The notes beneath the pieces were generated by a model. The model was not told the DNA's origin. It ran no database searches and saw only the letters and a program-made list of their open reading frames with translations. Below, in pieces: positions 8,163 to 16,880 of a stretch of 64,000 nt of DNA; positions within the stretch are counted from its first letter, which is position 1; every line of letters starts with the position of its first letter. Both the position numbers and the translations under genes were made by a program. The stretch comes from Alkalibacterium thalassium (GTDB taxonomy: Bacteria > Bacillota > Bacilli > Lactobacillales > Carnobacteriaceae_A). Location of the stretch: the NCBI RefSeq assembly GCF_900101165.1, contig NZ_FNFK01000001.1, positions 1 through 64,000 of the forward strand, written 5' to 3'.

Positions 8163-8954
8163 TTATCCTTTGTTGTGAGGATCTTTTCGTTTAGGAGCGA
8201 CCGCTTTTAAAGAGGTGAACAGGAAATACAAGGCGAATCCGAGCTTCAGTTCGAAAGCAAAAGGAACGGCCAGGCCAATTCCTTCCAATATAGAAAGCAA
8301 GAGGGTCGGTACACTTAAACTGACGAGTGCCATACGAGCGTTCTTTCTGAATTTGAAACGTAGGCGGAACAGGGTAACTAGGATGTTGGCAAATAGTGAT
8401 ACGATCAACCACTCATACAGTAATACAAAGGCACTGGCAAAATAGGCAATTAAGAAAATAAGCACCAGGACAAGTGGAGACAGTCTGCCGATTTGCTGGA
8501 AGGTTCTTCTTAGATAAGTATCGTCCAGTCCATCCAGCTGTTCATAACTGACTGGGAGTGAGCGCCCGGTCACATTCATGTAGAACTCGTCCTGCATCAT
8601 ACCGATACCGATTGGGACATTTAAGTGTTCCAGGTTGGAATCAATTTCGTTCGTCTCTATGGCACCGTTTGGATCGAAGAAGAACAGGAATGAATTAGTC
8701 TGATGCACGTATGTTTCCTGATCAGCTTCTGTCTGCAGTTGACCGTCTTCAATGGTGAAGGTGGGTAAGGTCTCTGCTATTTCTGTTCCGTCATTTTGAA
8801 GATTGCCCATTACATTAGATAACAGGGAGGCCAGGGACAGGGTTAGGATGAGCGTCAGGAATGCGAAGTAAGCCAACACCTGTTTTCTGGTCATATTTTT
8901 CGCTTGTACAAGCTTTTTAGGATTTAAGAATCCAATACGTATATATTCTTTCAC
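8163..8954 (-). CDS. DUF1189 family integral membrane protein
   Basis: A 263-residue membrane protein of unknown function. It has one hydrophobic segment near 28-50, then an extracytoplasmic region of about 100 residues, then three or four hydrophobic segments (about 150-185, 210-235 and 235-250). The short basic start and lone first helix followed by a large outside loop are typical of DUF1189 proteins. The start is a GTG preceded by AAGGAAGGTGAAAT on the minus strand. It is transcribed alone and converges on cshB across the repeat array. Nothing in the context suggests a role. Confidence 0.75.
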   Translation of the reverse strand: MKEYIRIGFLNPKKLVQAKNMTRKQVLAYFAFLTLILTLSLASLLSNVMGNLQNDGTEIAETLPTFTIEDGQLQTEADQETYVHQTNSFLFFFDPNGAIETNEIDSNLEHLNVPIGIGMMQDEFYMNVTGRSLPVSYEQLDGLDDTYLRRTFQQIGRLSPLVLVLIFLIAYFASAFVLLYEWLIVSLFANILVTLFRLRFKFRKNARMALVSLSVPTLLLSILEGIGLAVPFAFELKLGFALYFLFTSLKAVAPKRKDPHNKG

Positions 8955-9131
8955 ATTTCACCTTCCTTATCGTCAATTTCTCATAGAAACAGTGTACGTT
9001 GCCGGCTGAAAAAAAGCAATCAGACTTTTGACTGACTAGCAGTGCTAAACTGATTTTTTCCATAAGTGTCATTGGTCTGATAAGGTCTAAAAGGGAGAAA
9101 AGGGAGACTTACTAAAATAAAGCAATTTTAT

Positions 9132-9159
9132 TTGCTAAAATAATCATAAGTGATAAAAT
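9132..9159 (+). promoter_or_regulatory. Probable sodA promoter
   Basis: TTGCTA (9132-9137) and TAAAAT (9154-9159) are separated by 16 bp, about 40 bp upstream of the start codon. Confidence 0.5.
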
Positions 9160-9198
9160 AAAGATGTACGATAATTTGTATTGGGAGGAATGTTAACT

Positions 9199-9807
9199 AT
9201 GACGTACACTTTACCAGATCTACCTTATGATTATGATGCATTGGAGCCACACATCGATAAAGATACCATGCATCTCCATCATGATAAACACCATGCGGCA
9301 TATGTAACCAAAACGAACGCAGCACTGGAAAATCACCCTGAGCTTGCTGAATTAAGTATTGTGGACTTAATGAAAAAACTGGATTCTGTTCCAGAAGATA
9401 TCAGAACTGCAGTAAGAAATAATGGTGGCGGACATGCCAACCACTCTCTTTTCTGGGAAATCTTATCTCCAAATGGTGGAGGAGAACCAGAAGGCGAACT
9501 AGCTGACGCAATCAACGATGCATTTGGTGGTTTCGGTGAATTCAAAGAGAAATTTAATCAGACAGCTGCTGGCCGTTTCGGTTCAGGCTGGGCATGGTTA
9601 GTTGTTGCTGACGGAAAATTGGAAGTCATGGATACTTTGAACCAGGATTCTCCTTATTCTGAAGGGAAAACGCCTATTCTTGGACTAGACGTCTGGGAAC
9701 ACGCGTATTACCTGAACTATCAGAACAGACGTCCTGACTACATCCAGGCATTCTGGAATGTTGTCAACTGGGATGAAGTGGCTAAACGCTTTAACGAAGC
9801 TAAATAA
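9199..9807 (+). CDS. sodA: Superoxide dismutase [Mn]
   Basis: The 202-residue cytosolic enzyme converts superoxide to oxygen and hydrogen peroxide. Metal ligands are H27 (HLHHDKHH), H82 ([10 protein letters not shown]), D164 and H168 (DVWEHAYY). LNQDSP near 147-152 carries the glutamine typical of manganese rather than iron enzymes. The ATG at 9199 is chosen because GGGAGGA (9183-9189) lies at the right distance; the ATG at 9190 abuts it and the TTG at 9181 would include it. The gene has its own promoter and terminator and lies just upstream of a PBP gene, as in related Firmicutes. Confidence 0.97.
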   Translation: MTYTLPDLPYDYDALEPHIDKDTMHLHHDKHHAAYVTKTNAALENHPELAELSIVDLMKKLDSVPEDIRTAVRNNGGGHANHSLFWEILSPNGGGEPEGELADAINDAFGGFGEFKEKFNQTAAGRFGSGWAWLVVADGKLEVMDTLNQDSPYSEGKTPILGLDVWEHAYYLNYQNRRPDYIQAFWNVVNWDEVAKRFNEAK

Positions 9808-9821
9808 GTGTCACCCAATCG

Positions 9822-9855
9822 AACTGGTCTCCTTCTATGAAGGTGGCCAGTTTTT
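9822..9855 (+). terminator. Terminator of sodA
   Basis: AACTGGTCTCCTTC pairs with GAAGGTGGCCAGTT around a TAT loop, followed by TTT. Confidence 0.92.
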
Positions 9856-10058
9856 AGAGAAAAAAGTTTGAATTTAAAATGAAAATTTACATTTTCTTCC
9901 TTAAATTTCTTCGTGGTGTGTGGCTTTTAAATGGCTGTTTTGGTAAACTAGTACGAGGTTAATAGTCTCTACTACGTGATTTTAAACGTTTATAGAAACA
10001 GGTCTATTAAACCAATCCTAAATTCAACAATATAATACACATCACAGGAGGGAATTGA

Positions 10059-12212
10059 GTGAAGACACCAGCTCAAAAAAGAAGAGATAAGAAAAAGTCC
10101 CATATCCCTTTCCGATTGAATTTACTCTTTTTTATTGTATTTTTACTTTTCTCTAGTTTGATACTTAGATTAGGTTACTTGCAGATTATTAGAGGAGATG
10201 AATTTCAGGCAGAAGTTGATCGGACAGAGAGAACCACGATCACTGGCAGTGTGCCACGTGGTGAAATATTTGATGCAAACTTGAGGCGTCTGGTGGGGAA
10301 TGAAGCAAGACACACCATTACCTACACGAGAGGGCGTAATGTTCCGGCTAGCCAGATGGCAGAAGTCGCTTATGATCTGGCAGACTATATTTCGATGCCT
10401 TCCGTTCCATTTTTTGCTGTTGATTCCGGTTCTGATTTAAGTAGACGTGATCTCCAGGATTACTTTATCGCAACTAATCAGGACGTTATTCGTGGAAGAA
10501 TGTCCGATGAAGAAATGACGATGGATGGATCGGATGCCTATCAGTCTATGCTCGATTATGTCTCTGATGAAGAACTTGAAGAACTGACGGAACGTGAGCT
10601 TGAAGCGGCTGCGATATTCAAGAAAATGAATGCCGCTTATGCATTGAGTACCGTCAATGTAAAAAACGAAGATGTCACGCATGAAGAAATTGCTCGTATC
10701 AGTGAAAATCTAGATAACTTGCCGGGTGTGGGAACCGGAACTGACTGGGTCAGAATGTATCCTGAAGGAGATATGCTGAGCAGTATATTAGGTACAGTAT
10801 CGACTGAAGATCGAGGTGTGCCCGCTGATCGCTTGAGAACATACCTGGCTCAAGGCTACTCTCGAAATGACCGCGTCGGTTTAAGTCAGATCGAACGGCA
10901 ATACGAATCCGTTCTTAGAGGATCAAAATCCCGTCTGGATACGGAGACGAACAGCCGTGGTGATATTATAAATCAGATCGAACTGTATTCGGGTGAGAAG
11001 GGAGACAATCTGATTCTGACTATCGACATCGGTTTTCAGGAACAGGTCGAACAGATTGCGATCGACTCTTTAGCTCAACGACAAGGTCTTAACAACAGCA
11101 TTTATATCGTGGCGATGGATCCAAGAAATGGTGATGTTCTGGCTCTAACAGGTAAAGAAATTCGTGACGGTGAAGTAAGAGACAATGCATTGGGAACCAT
11201 CAACCAAAACTTTACTATGGGATCTTCAGTTAAAGGAGCAACCATAATAGCTAGCTACATGGAGGACGTTCTTAACAGTAGCAACAATACGATCGTTGAT
11301 ACGCCGATTCGTATAAGAGGCAGTAGCCCTATCCGTTCTGTATTCAACCGGGGTAGCGGACGGATTCCAATGAATGACATTACTGCACTCGAGCGTTCTT
11401 CTAACGTCTATATGGCGAAACTGGCCATGCGTATGGGCGGAGTCTATGACTACACACCAGGTGAAGCGCTGCCGATTAACGGTGGAGAAGTCCTTGCCAC
11501 TCAGCGTAAGTACTTTAACCAGTTCGGACTAGGCGTGCCAACAGGGATTGACCTACCATCGGAGTCAACAGGCTATCAAGGTCCGGGAACAGGTGCAGGG
11601 GAAGCATTATTCTTTTCATTTGGTCAGTACGACACATACACTACTATGCAGTTGGCTCAGTACGTTTCAACCATAGCAAATGGTGGGACACGTCTTGCTC
11701 CTCGACTAGTTTCAGAAATAAGAGACACTGATTCCTCAAATGGACAAGTAGGTGCGTTGAAGACTGAAATAGAACCGAAAATATTAAACCATGTTAATGC
11801 AAGTGAAGAAGCAATGAGCAGGGTCCAGCAGGGGTTCTATCAGGCCGTAAACGGCAGCCAGGGAACAGCCCGAACGATCTTCTCGGGTACACCTTATGTG
11901 GTTGCTGGTAAAACGGGTACAGCCGAGACTTTCTACTGGGACGATGACCTAGGAAGAAACACTGTCTCTGTGACAAATCTGACTTTTGTCGGCTATGCAC
12001 CGTACGACAATCCGGAAATAGCTGTAGCAGTCGTTGTACCGAATTTACCGAACGAGAATCGGACGAATCAGGAAAACCAGCGTGCGGCAAGAAGAGTATT
12101 TGATGCTTACTTCGGTGCTGGTGAATTTGAAGGCTCAGCTTCATATAATGAGGCAGAAGATATCAGCGATCTGGAAGAGAGTGCAGAAGAGATACAAGGT
12201 GAAGAGGAGTAA
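10059..12212 (+). CDS. pbp2b: Class B penicillin-binding protein (transpeptidase, PBP2b type)
   Basis: A 717-residue membrane-anchored D,D-transpeptidase that cross-links peptidoglycan, probably for elongation. A short basic cytoplasmic tail precedes one membrane helix (about 20-42). The dimerisation/pedestal domain spans about 55-320, and the transpeptidase domain follows with S389-S-V-K392, SSN (447-449) and KTGT (618-621). The C-terminus is acidic. The start is a GTG after AGGAGGGAATTGA. All three catalytic motifs are intact. The sodA-PBP order is conserved in Bacillus and lactic acid bacteria. Confidence 0.94.
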   Translation: MKTPAQKRRDKKKSHIPFRLNLLFFIVFLLFSSLILRLGYLQIIRGDEFQAEVDRTERTTITGSVPRGEIFDANLRRLVGNEARHTITYTRGRNVPASQMAEVAYDLADYISMPSVPFFAVDSGSDLSRRDLQDYFIATNQDVIRGRMSDEEMTMDGSDAYQSMLDYVSDEELEELTERELEAAAIFKKMNAAYALSTVNVKNEDVTHEEIARISENLDNLPGVGTGTDWVRMYPEGDMLSSILGTVSTEDRGVPADRLRTYLAQGYSRNDRVGLSQIERQYESVLRGSKSRLDTETNSRGDIINQIELYSGEKGDNLILTIDIGFQEQVEQIAIDSLAQRQGLNNSIYIVAMDPRNGDVLALTGKEIRDGEVRDNALGTINQNFTMGSSVKGATIIASYMEDVLNSSNNTIVDTPIRIRGSSPIRSVFNRGSGRIPMNDITALERSSNVYMAKLAMRMGGVYDYTPGEALPINGGEVLATQRKYFNQFGLGVPTGIDLPSESTGYQGPGTGAGEALFFSFGQYDTYTTMQLAQYVSTIANGGTRLAPRLVSEIRDTDSSNGQVGALKTEIEPKILNHVNASEEAMSRVQQGFYQAVNGSQGTARTIFSGTPYVVAGKTGTAETFYWDDDLGRNTVSVTNLTFVGYAPYDNPEIAVAVVVPNLPNENRTNQENQRAARRVFDAYFGAGEFEGSASYNEAEDISDLEESAEEIQGEEE

Positions 12213-12257
12213 ATTCTTTGCAGATGATCTTCCACCGAGATTATACAAATAAATTGA

Positions 12258-12308
12258 ATACGCCAGCTTCTTTTCTTAAGAATTCGTAAAGGAAAGCAGC
12301 TGGCGTAT
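12258..12308 (+). terminator. Terminator of the PBP gene
   Basis: ATACGCCAGCT (12258-12268) pairs with AGCTGGCGTAT (12298-12308), followed by ATTTTATTA. Confidence 0.9.
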
Positions 12309-12420
12309 ATTTTATTATATCATTTCAAGGGGTTCAGTTACCTCTTGGAAGCAGACTAGAAATATGTGAAGCGTGATGGTGCAAAAAAAGAAAGCCTGAT
12401 TAATCAGACTTCCTTGTGAA

Positions 12421-12758
12421 CTACCCACCACTTAAATCCTCCGGATTTTGAAGTGGAGGCTTCCTACGAACTCCATTCTTGTCTGCACAGGTTTCATGCA
12501 GACAGAGGAATCGGATATGGGTAGGCGCAAAAGGCAGTCCCTGCCTCATAGGTTTTCTTTTACTTGGCTAACGCCAAGGAATACTCAGTAGGCTTGGTTG
12601 TCGCCTATATAGACTTGGTTATCGTCTATATATAAAGTATACCAAATGAGAATGACATTAACCACTTCAAGCTATCGCTTGACCGAAATTCATCTCCCAC
12701 TTTCACTGGTGCTTCGCACCCATACGCTTAGAAGTGGGAGACTTCTTTCGGAATTACG
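12421..12758 (-). mobile_element. IS200/IS605-like relic or non-autonomous element without transposase
   Basis: This gene-free stretch is densely structured on the minus strand. A multi-stem block at 12660-12758 has CCGAAA/TTTCGG, TCTCCCACTT/AAGTGGGAGA and GGTGCGAAGCACC stems. Next come a TCAAGCGATAGCTTGA hairpin, a GTCTGCA/TGCAGAC hairpin near 12481-12506, and an end hairpin in which CCACTT..AATCC pairs with GGATTTAAGTGG (about 12427-12458). Such subterminal hairpins mark the ends of IS200/IS605 (TnpB-type) elements. No tnpA or tnpB reading frame is present. It may be a deletion derivative, or it may retain an omega-RNA-like transcript; the family call rests on recognition, not on a search. 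Confidence 0.55.
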
Positions 12759-12773
12759 TTAAAAAGTTAAAAC

Positions 12774-12923
12774 TTATTTAGTTTCGCGGTGCAAAGTAAC
12801 TTTGCGTTCGCGTGGGCAATATTTTTTAACTTCCAAACGTTCTGTGTTATTACGTTTATTTTTAGATGTTAGGTAGTTGCGTTCTTTGCAGTCTGTACAT
12901 TCTAATGTAACGTTTACTCGCAT
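12774..12923 (-). CDS. rpmG: 50S ribosomal protein bL33
   Basis: A 49-residue ribosomal large-subunit protein starting [17 protein letters not shown]. The first CxxC pair (C10, C13) is present; the second pair reads CPRE, so only one cysteine remains there, a form common in lactic acid bacteria. The ATG at 12923 follows GGAGGGACAATC on the minus strand; a longer frame upstream lacks a ribosome site. It is transcribed against all its neighbours. Confidence 0.95.
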   Translation of the reverse strand: MRVNVTLECTDCKERNYLTSKNKRNNTERLEVKKYCPRERKVTLHRETK

Positions 12924-13336
12924 GATTGTCCCTCCCAATATTACTGTTTTGAAGGCTATCAAACATGATAGGTGTCTAGCCATTCGCCTTGACTAGAATA
13001 CCATGATTCAAAAAAAAATGCCACTCTTTTTTGTTATATTCCCTTTTCAGACCCTAAAATACGTCAATACCTTTAAAAAAACTGCAGAGTGTTTCAATGT
13101 GCTGATTTAAAGTTCAATTTGACTAGAAAGGCTTACATGGTTAATCAATTAGAATCATTTGAGATAAGATGAAAGATTTTCTGTGACATGGTAGTATAAA
13201 TGACATAATGAAATCTTTCATAATAGAAAATAATATGGGCTTGAGAAACAGAGGTGGACTAATAAGAGGTGGGTCACAGGTATCTGGGTGATAAAAAAAC
13301 AGAGTGGCAATTGACAATATAGAGGAGTGTTAAGTA
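12924..13336. other. Intergenic region between rpmG and the BCCT gene
   Basis: No gene is seen in these roughly 410 bases, which separate divergent genes and so hold both promoters. The clearest structure is the inverted repeat at 13169-13221, listed separately. The rest is AT-rich and without coding signal. Confidence 0.6.
13169..13221. promoter_or_regulatory. 11-bp inverted repeat upstream of the BCCT transporter gene
   Basis: ATGAAAGATTT (13169-13179) and its exact complement AAATCTTTCAT (13211-13221) are 31 bp apart. The spacer is AT-rich and could hold a promoter. A regulator site is possible; no matching regulator is identified. Confidence 0.4.
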
Positions 13337-15277
13337 GTGAATAAAAAAGACAGGCACGAAAAAAAGGAAAAAAAGAAGAAAGAGAAAAGACATGACACTG
13401 AGTTCGACCGGCGACTGGAATCCGAGCGTCAGCTTGCCAAAAAGCTGAGAAAGGAAGAAGTCAGGGCCAGAAAAGAAGCTATTAAGAACAGAGAAAAATT
13501 TAAAGGGCTTCAGATCAAGCCAACAGTTTCCCTTTTTGATGAAGAAGGCAGAGAAGAGGTGGGTGAAAGAAACTGGGAAGGATTCGGTTTTGATATCCAT
13601 CCAGAAGTGACAATTACTTCTTCTATTATATTAGTTATATTTATTGCAGTCACTTTACTTTTTCCTGCGCAAGCTCAATTTTTTTTTGAAAATACACTGG
13701 ATATAATTTCCAACACAACTGGCTGGTTGATGATTTTTTCGGCAAATATTTTTATTATAGCTGCTCTTTATTTCGCATTCGGCCGCTATGGTTCAATAGT
13801 CATCGGAGGGAAGAAAGCCAAGCCGGAGTTTTCACGCTTTGCCTGGTACGCCATGCTCTTGAGTGCCGGCATGGGAATCGGTCTTTTATTCTGGAGTGTA
13901 GCTGAACCGATCACACACCTTGGTGTACCATCACCGATGTTTGGGGGAATCAATCCAAACTCTCCTGAAGCAGCTCAGTCAGCTATGGCATCCACGTTTT
14001 TCCACTGGGGCATTCATCCTTGGGCTATCTATGCGATAGTAGGTTTAGGACTGGCATTCTTTTCATACAATAAAGGACTGCCACTGACGATCCGATCGCT
14101 GTTTTATCCATTGATTGGGAATAAGATATACGGCCTTTGGGGGAATATCATTGATATCCTATCTGTTCTGGCAACACTCATGGGACTGGCAACGTCTCTC
14201 GGTCTTGGAGTCGCTCAAGTGAATGCTGGATTGAATCATCTGTTCGGCATCAGTATCAGCACAACCATGCAGGTCATACTGATCGCTGTCATAACCGGAT
14301 TTGCCACCATTTCCGTTGTGATGGGTCTGGATGGTGGTGTTAAACGGTTGAGTGAGATCAACATGGTCCTGGCCGGTATTTTCCTGTTGTTCGTTCTAAT
14401 AGCCGGACCAACTGTCTATATAATGAGTGGGTTCACTCAAAATGTTGGATTCTATATGGCTAACTTCGTTGAAATGAGTTTATGGACTGAAACATTCAGG
14501 GATACGAATTGGCAGGGAGCCTGGACTGTCTTTTACTGGGCCTGGTGGATCTCATGGTCGCCATTTGTTGGAATGTTCATTGCCCGGGTATCTAAAGGAA
14601 GAACAGTCAAAGAATTTGTCGTTGGTGTTATTATTATTCCAACAGCTATCAGTTTCATATGGATGAGTGTTTTTGGCGGGACAGCAATATTTCAGCAGCT
14701 GAATGGCATCAGTGATCTAACCAGTGTAGTCAATATTGACGAATCGCTGGCGCTGTTCGCTCTTTTAGAAAATTTACCGTTCTCAGCTATCCTTTCATTT
14801 GTTGGAATTATACTTGTAGTAGTGTTCTTCGTTACTTCATCCGATTCAGGGTCTCTGGTTGTGGACCACTTGACTTCAGGTGGAAAACTTGACTCACCTG
14901 TCCCGCAGCGGATCTTCTGGGCAGCAATGGAAGGTGTTGTGGCAGCAACTCTGCTCGTAGGTGGTGGACTCGATGCGCTTCAAACGGCATCAGTCATTAC
15001 CGGTCTTCCGTTTACCCTCGTTCTCCTGGTAATGATTTATTCACTTTATCTCGGTCTGAGACAGGAGTTCCTGATCGAACGTGCGGTTAATCAGAAGCTG
15101 AAGAAAGTGACAGATGACCATATCATTACTGAAGTCATTCAGTCTAGGGTTCACGATGAGGCACTAGTTGACGCGGTTACTGAAAAACTGGTCGAGGAAA
15201 GAAATAGAATAGATGATGAGCCAAGAATTATAGAAGAGATATCTGAAGAAGATAACGAAGATGTGACTGATCAATAA
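13337..15277 (+). CDS. BCCT family transporter (glycine betaine/carnitine/choline type)
   Basis: A 646-residue secondary transporter that takes up quaternary-ammonium osmolytes, usually with sodium. A very charged cytoplasmic N-terminus of about 85 residues (lysine/glutamate-rich) precedes about 12 membrane helices (about 90-580). Family signatures are GMGIGLLFWSVAEP near 178-191 and the tryptophan-rich WAWWISWSPFVGMF near 402-415. The acidic C-terminal tail of about 60 residues is a likely osmosensing or regulatory region, by analogy with BetP-type carriers. The start is a GTG after GAGGAGTGTTAAGTA. It is monocistronic, with a hairpin-type inverted repeat upstream. The exact substrate is not resolvable from sequence. 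Confidence 0.93.
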   Translation: MNKKDRHEKKEKKKKEKRHDTEFDRRLESERQLAKKLRKEEVRARKEAIKNREKFKGLQIKPTVSLFDEEGREEVGERNWEGFGFDIHPEVTITSSIILVIFIAVTLLFPAQAQFFFENTLDIISNTTGWLMIFSANIFIIAALYFAFGRYGSIVIGGKKAKPEFSRFAWYAMLLSAGMGIGLLFWSVAEPITHLGVPSPMFGGINPNSPEAAQSAMASTFFHWGIHPWAIYAIVGLGLAFFSYNKGLPLTIRSLFYPLIGNKIYGLWGNIIDILSVLATLMGLATSLGLGVAQVNAGLNHLFGISISTTMQVILIAVITGFATISVVMGLDGGVKRLSEINMVLAGIFLLFVLIAGPTVYIMSGFTQNVGFYMANFVEMSLWTETFRDTNWQGAWTVFYWAWWISWSPFVGMFIARVSKGRTVKEFVVGVIIIPTAISFIWMSVFGGTAIFQQLNGISDLTSVVNIDESLALFALLENLPFSAILSFVGIILVVVFFVTSSDSGSLVVDHLTSGGKLDSPVPQRIFWAAMEGVVAATLLVGGGLDALQTASVITGLPFTLVLLVMIYSLYLGLRQEFLIERAVNQKLKKVTDDHIITEVIQSRVHDEALVDAVTEKLVEERNRIDDEPRIIEEISEEDNEDVTDQ

Positions 15278-15288
15278 GAGATAATATG

Positions 15289-15325
15289 AAAAGGACACGT
15301 ATCAATATGATACCTGTCCTTTTTT
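15289..15325 (+). terminator. Terminator of the BCCT gene
   Basis: AAAAGGACA and GTATCA pair with TGATAC and TGTCCTTTT, followed by a T-run. Confidence 0.92.
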
Positions 15326-15433
15326 CAGCTCTCATTTCTTTGTTAAGAAAATGAAAATTTTACTGTCTTTCTTATAATGAATAAATATGATACTATTTTA
15401 TAGGTCAACTATAAATGCAAGGGAGGGAAAAAC

Positions 15434-15793
15434 ATGGAAATGTGGATGATAGCCGTCTTGCTTCTAATTCTTTCTGCTGCGTTATTCATCTATTCACTTA
15501 TAAAAAAAGAAGAAAAAGATGCAGCATACAGAGAACTTGAGACTTTTTCACTGGCAGTTACTAAAACCGTTTACGACTTGAATCAGAGAATACATACATT
15601 AGAGTCCCAGTTGAATATCAATTTAGAAGAAGAGGAAAAGTCTTCACAGATGACTCGTCTGATGAAAGACAACACCATTACATTGTTTACAAAAGGAGTG
15701 GCGACTAGAGAAATCGCCCGACAACTTGATCTGTCTCAAAATTCAGTTCAGGAAGTCATTAACGACTATATTACTGAAGGCATCAACGCCTGA
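15434..15793 (+). CDS. Small membrane-anchored protein with a C-terminal helix-turn-helix
   Basis: A 119-residue protein not assigned to a named family with confidence. It has an N-terminal membrane helix (about 4-23), a likely coiled-coil (about 28-72, ELETFSLAVTKTVYDLNQRI and onward), and a C-terminal segment GVATREIARQLDLSQNSVQEV (split over about 90-112) that looks like a resolvase-type helix-turn-helix. This layout resembles the DUF6115/SwrB-like proteins of Bacilli, which is inference from architecture. It follows GGGAGGGAAAAAC and lies 18 bp upstream of the next gene, probably in one operon. Confidence 0.7.
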   Translation: MEMWMIAVLLLILSAALFIYSLIKKEEKDAAYRELETFSLAVTKTVYDLNQRIHTLESQLNINLEEEEKSSQMTRLMKDNTITLFTKGVATREIARQLDLSQNSVQEVINDYITEGINA

Positions 15794-15811
15794 TGTATCA
15801 GGAGGGACACC

Positions 15812-16375
15812 ATGTCAAAGAAGAATATAAGAATGCTTGCGACAGGTTTTCTCTTTTCTGCGGTACTTCTGCTCGTATTTCAGTTTGCCGGTCAAGGTCA
15901 GGCAGTAAGCAGCAGTGAAGATGTCGAAGAACTTCAGGATGAAATACAGTATCTTGAAGAAGTAGCGACCGCGCTGGAACTTGAAAATGAACAGCTTGCA
16001 GCTGAGCTTGAAGAGATGAACAGCTCAATGGATGATCAAAGTGAAGAATCAGCGGATATTGAAAATGAAGAAGCAGATACTGAAGAATCAGAGGAAGCCG
16101 AATCAGACGAGTCTGATCAGGAAAATGAAGCGGACGAAGAGAAAGAAAACGATGAAGAGCCACAAGATGTCACAGAATACACAGTCGTCATTCGCGAAGG
16201 AGAACCGAGTAGCGTCATTGCCTCACAGCTTCATGCTCATGGGCTGATTGAAGACGTTCATGCGTTCAACAAACATCTGGAGGACAATAATCTGTTCAGA
16301 CGTATCCGCCCAGGTCAGTACACTGTCCATTCAGATATGAATAGAGACCAGCTGGTGGAAGCAGTCATTCGTTAG
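15812..16375 (+). CDS. MltG N-terminal (LysM-like) domain protein, YqzC-type, no catalytic domain
   Basis: A 187-residue protein with an N-terminal membrane helix (about 8-28), a coiled-coil (35-70), a glutamate/aspartate-rich linker (about 72-120) and a C-terminal module of about 65 residues beginning TEYTVVIREGEPSSVIASQL. That module matches the LysM-like subdomain preceding the lytic transglycosylase domain of MltG/YceG. The catalytic domain and its glutamate are absent, so it may bind glycan without cleaving it; it resembles Bacillus YqzC. The start follows CAGGAGGGACACC. It is likely cotranscribed with the preceding gene. Confidence 0.75.
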   Translation: MSKKNIRMLATGFLFSAVLLLVFQFAGQGQAVSSSEDVEELQDEIQYLEEVATALELENEQLAAELEEMNSSMDDQSEESADIENEEADTEESEEAESDESDQENEADEEKENDEEPQDVTEYTVVIREGEPSSVIASQLHAHGLIEDVHAFNKHLEDNNLFRRIRPGQYTVHSDMNRDQLVEAVIR

Positions 16376-16436
16376 ATTTTGTATCTTATTATCTTTGAGG
16401 TAAAATTAACCTATCAAAGATAAAGGAGAGAGTTAC

Positions 16437-16748
16437 ATGTCTGAAACAGCAGTTATTTATATGTCCAACGGAAAAACGTATACAATAAGCAATTCTCCAG
16501 GGACTATAGCCAGTCAACTGGACAATAGTGCCTCCGAATCTGATCTGCTCAGAAGTTTTGAACTGGTAAATGGAAAAAAAGTCTTTATCAATCCTGACCA
16601 CGTGGTCGCTGTGGAAACAAGCGAACTAAGTAATATGGACACCTCCAGTCAGGATGAATTAACTGATGAACAGGATCAGGACCGTAAGGATGCGAACTTG
16701 AAAGCAGTTAAAGAGTTCAAAGATGATATCGACGGAAATATGGAATAA
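16437..16748 (+). CDS. Conserved-looking hypothetical protein
   Basis: A 103-residue soluble protein with no recognised family. The N-terminal half (SETAVIYMSNGKTYTISNSPG.. to about VFINPDHVVAVE, residue 60) looks like a small beta-rich domain. The C-terminal 40 residues are polar, acidic and probably disordered. The ribosome site AAAGGAGAGAGTTAC is strong. It has its own terminator, and a short spacer separates it from the MltG-like gene. No function is proposed. Confidence 0.75.
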   Translation: MSETAVIYMSNGKTYTISNSPGTIASQLDNSASESDLLRSFELVNGKKVFINPDHVVAVETSELSNMDTSSQDELTDEQDQDRKDANLKAVKEFKDDIDGNME

Positions 16749-16754
16749 ATTCAT

Positions 16755-16810
16755 AAGTTAAGAGGAACAGCTGGTGCAGATGTTGCCGGGTGTGACTCTT
16801 AACTTTTTTT
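16755..16810 (+). terminator. Terminator after the 103-residue hypothetical gene
   Basis: AAGTTAAGAG (16755-16764) pairs with CTCTTAACTT, followed by a run of T. Confidence 0.9.
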
Positions 16811-16822
16811 GTATGATTCAAA

Positions 16823-16851
16823 TTGGTACACACAATGGAATATGCTATACT
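16823..16851 (+). promoter_or_regulatory. Sigma-A promoter of the rhomboid-glcK operon
   Basis: TTGGTA (16823-16828), 17-bp spacer, TATACT (16846-16851), 30 bp upstream of the start codon. Confidence 0.65.
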
Positions 16852-16880
16852 AAACTTAAAGATTTAAGGGAGCTAAAAAT

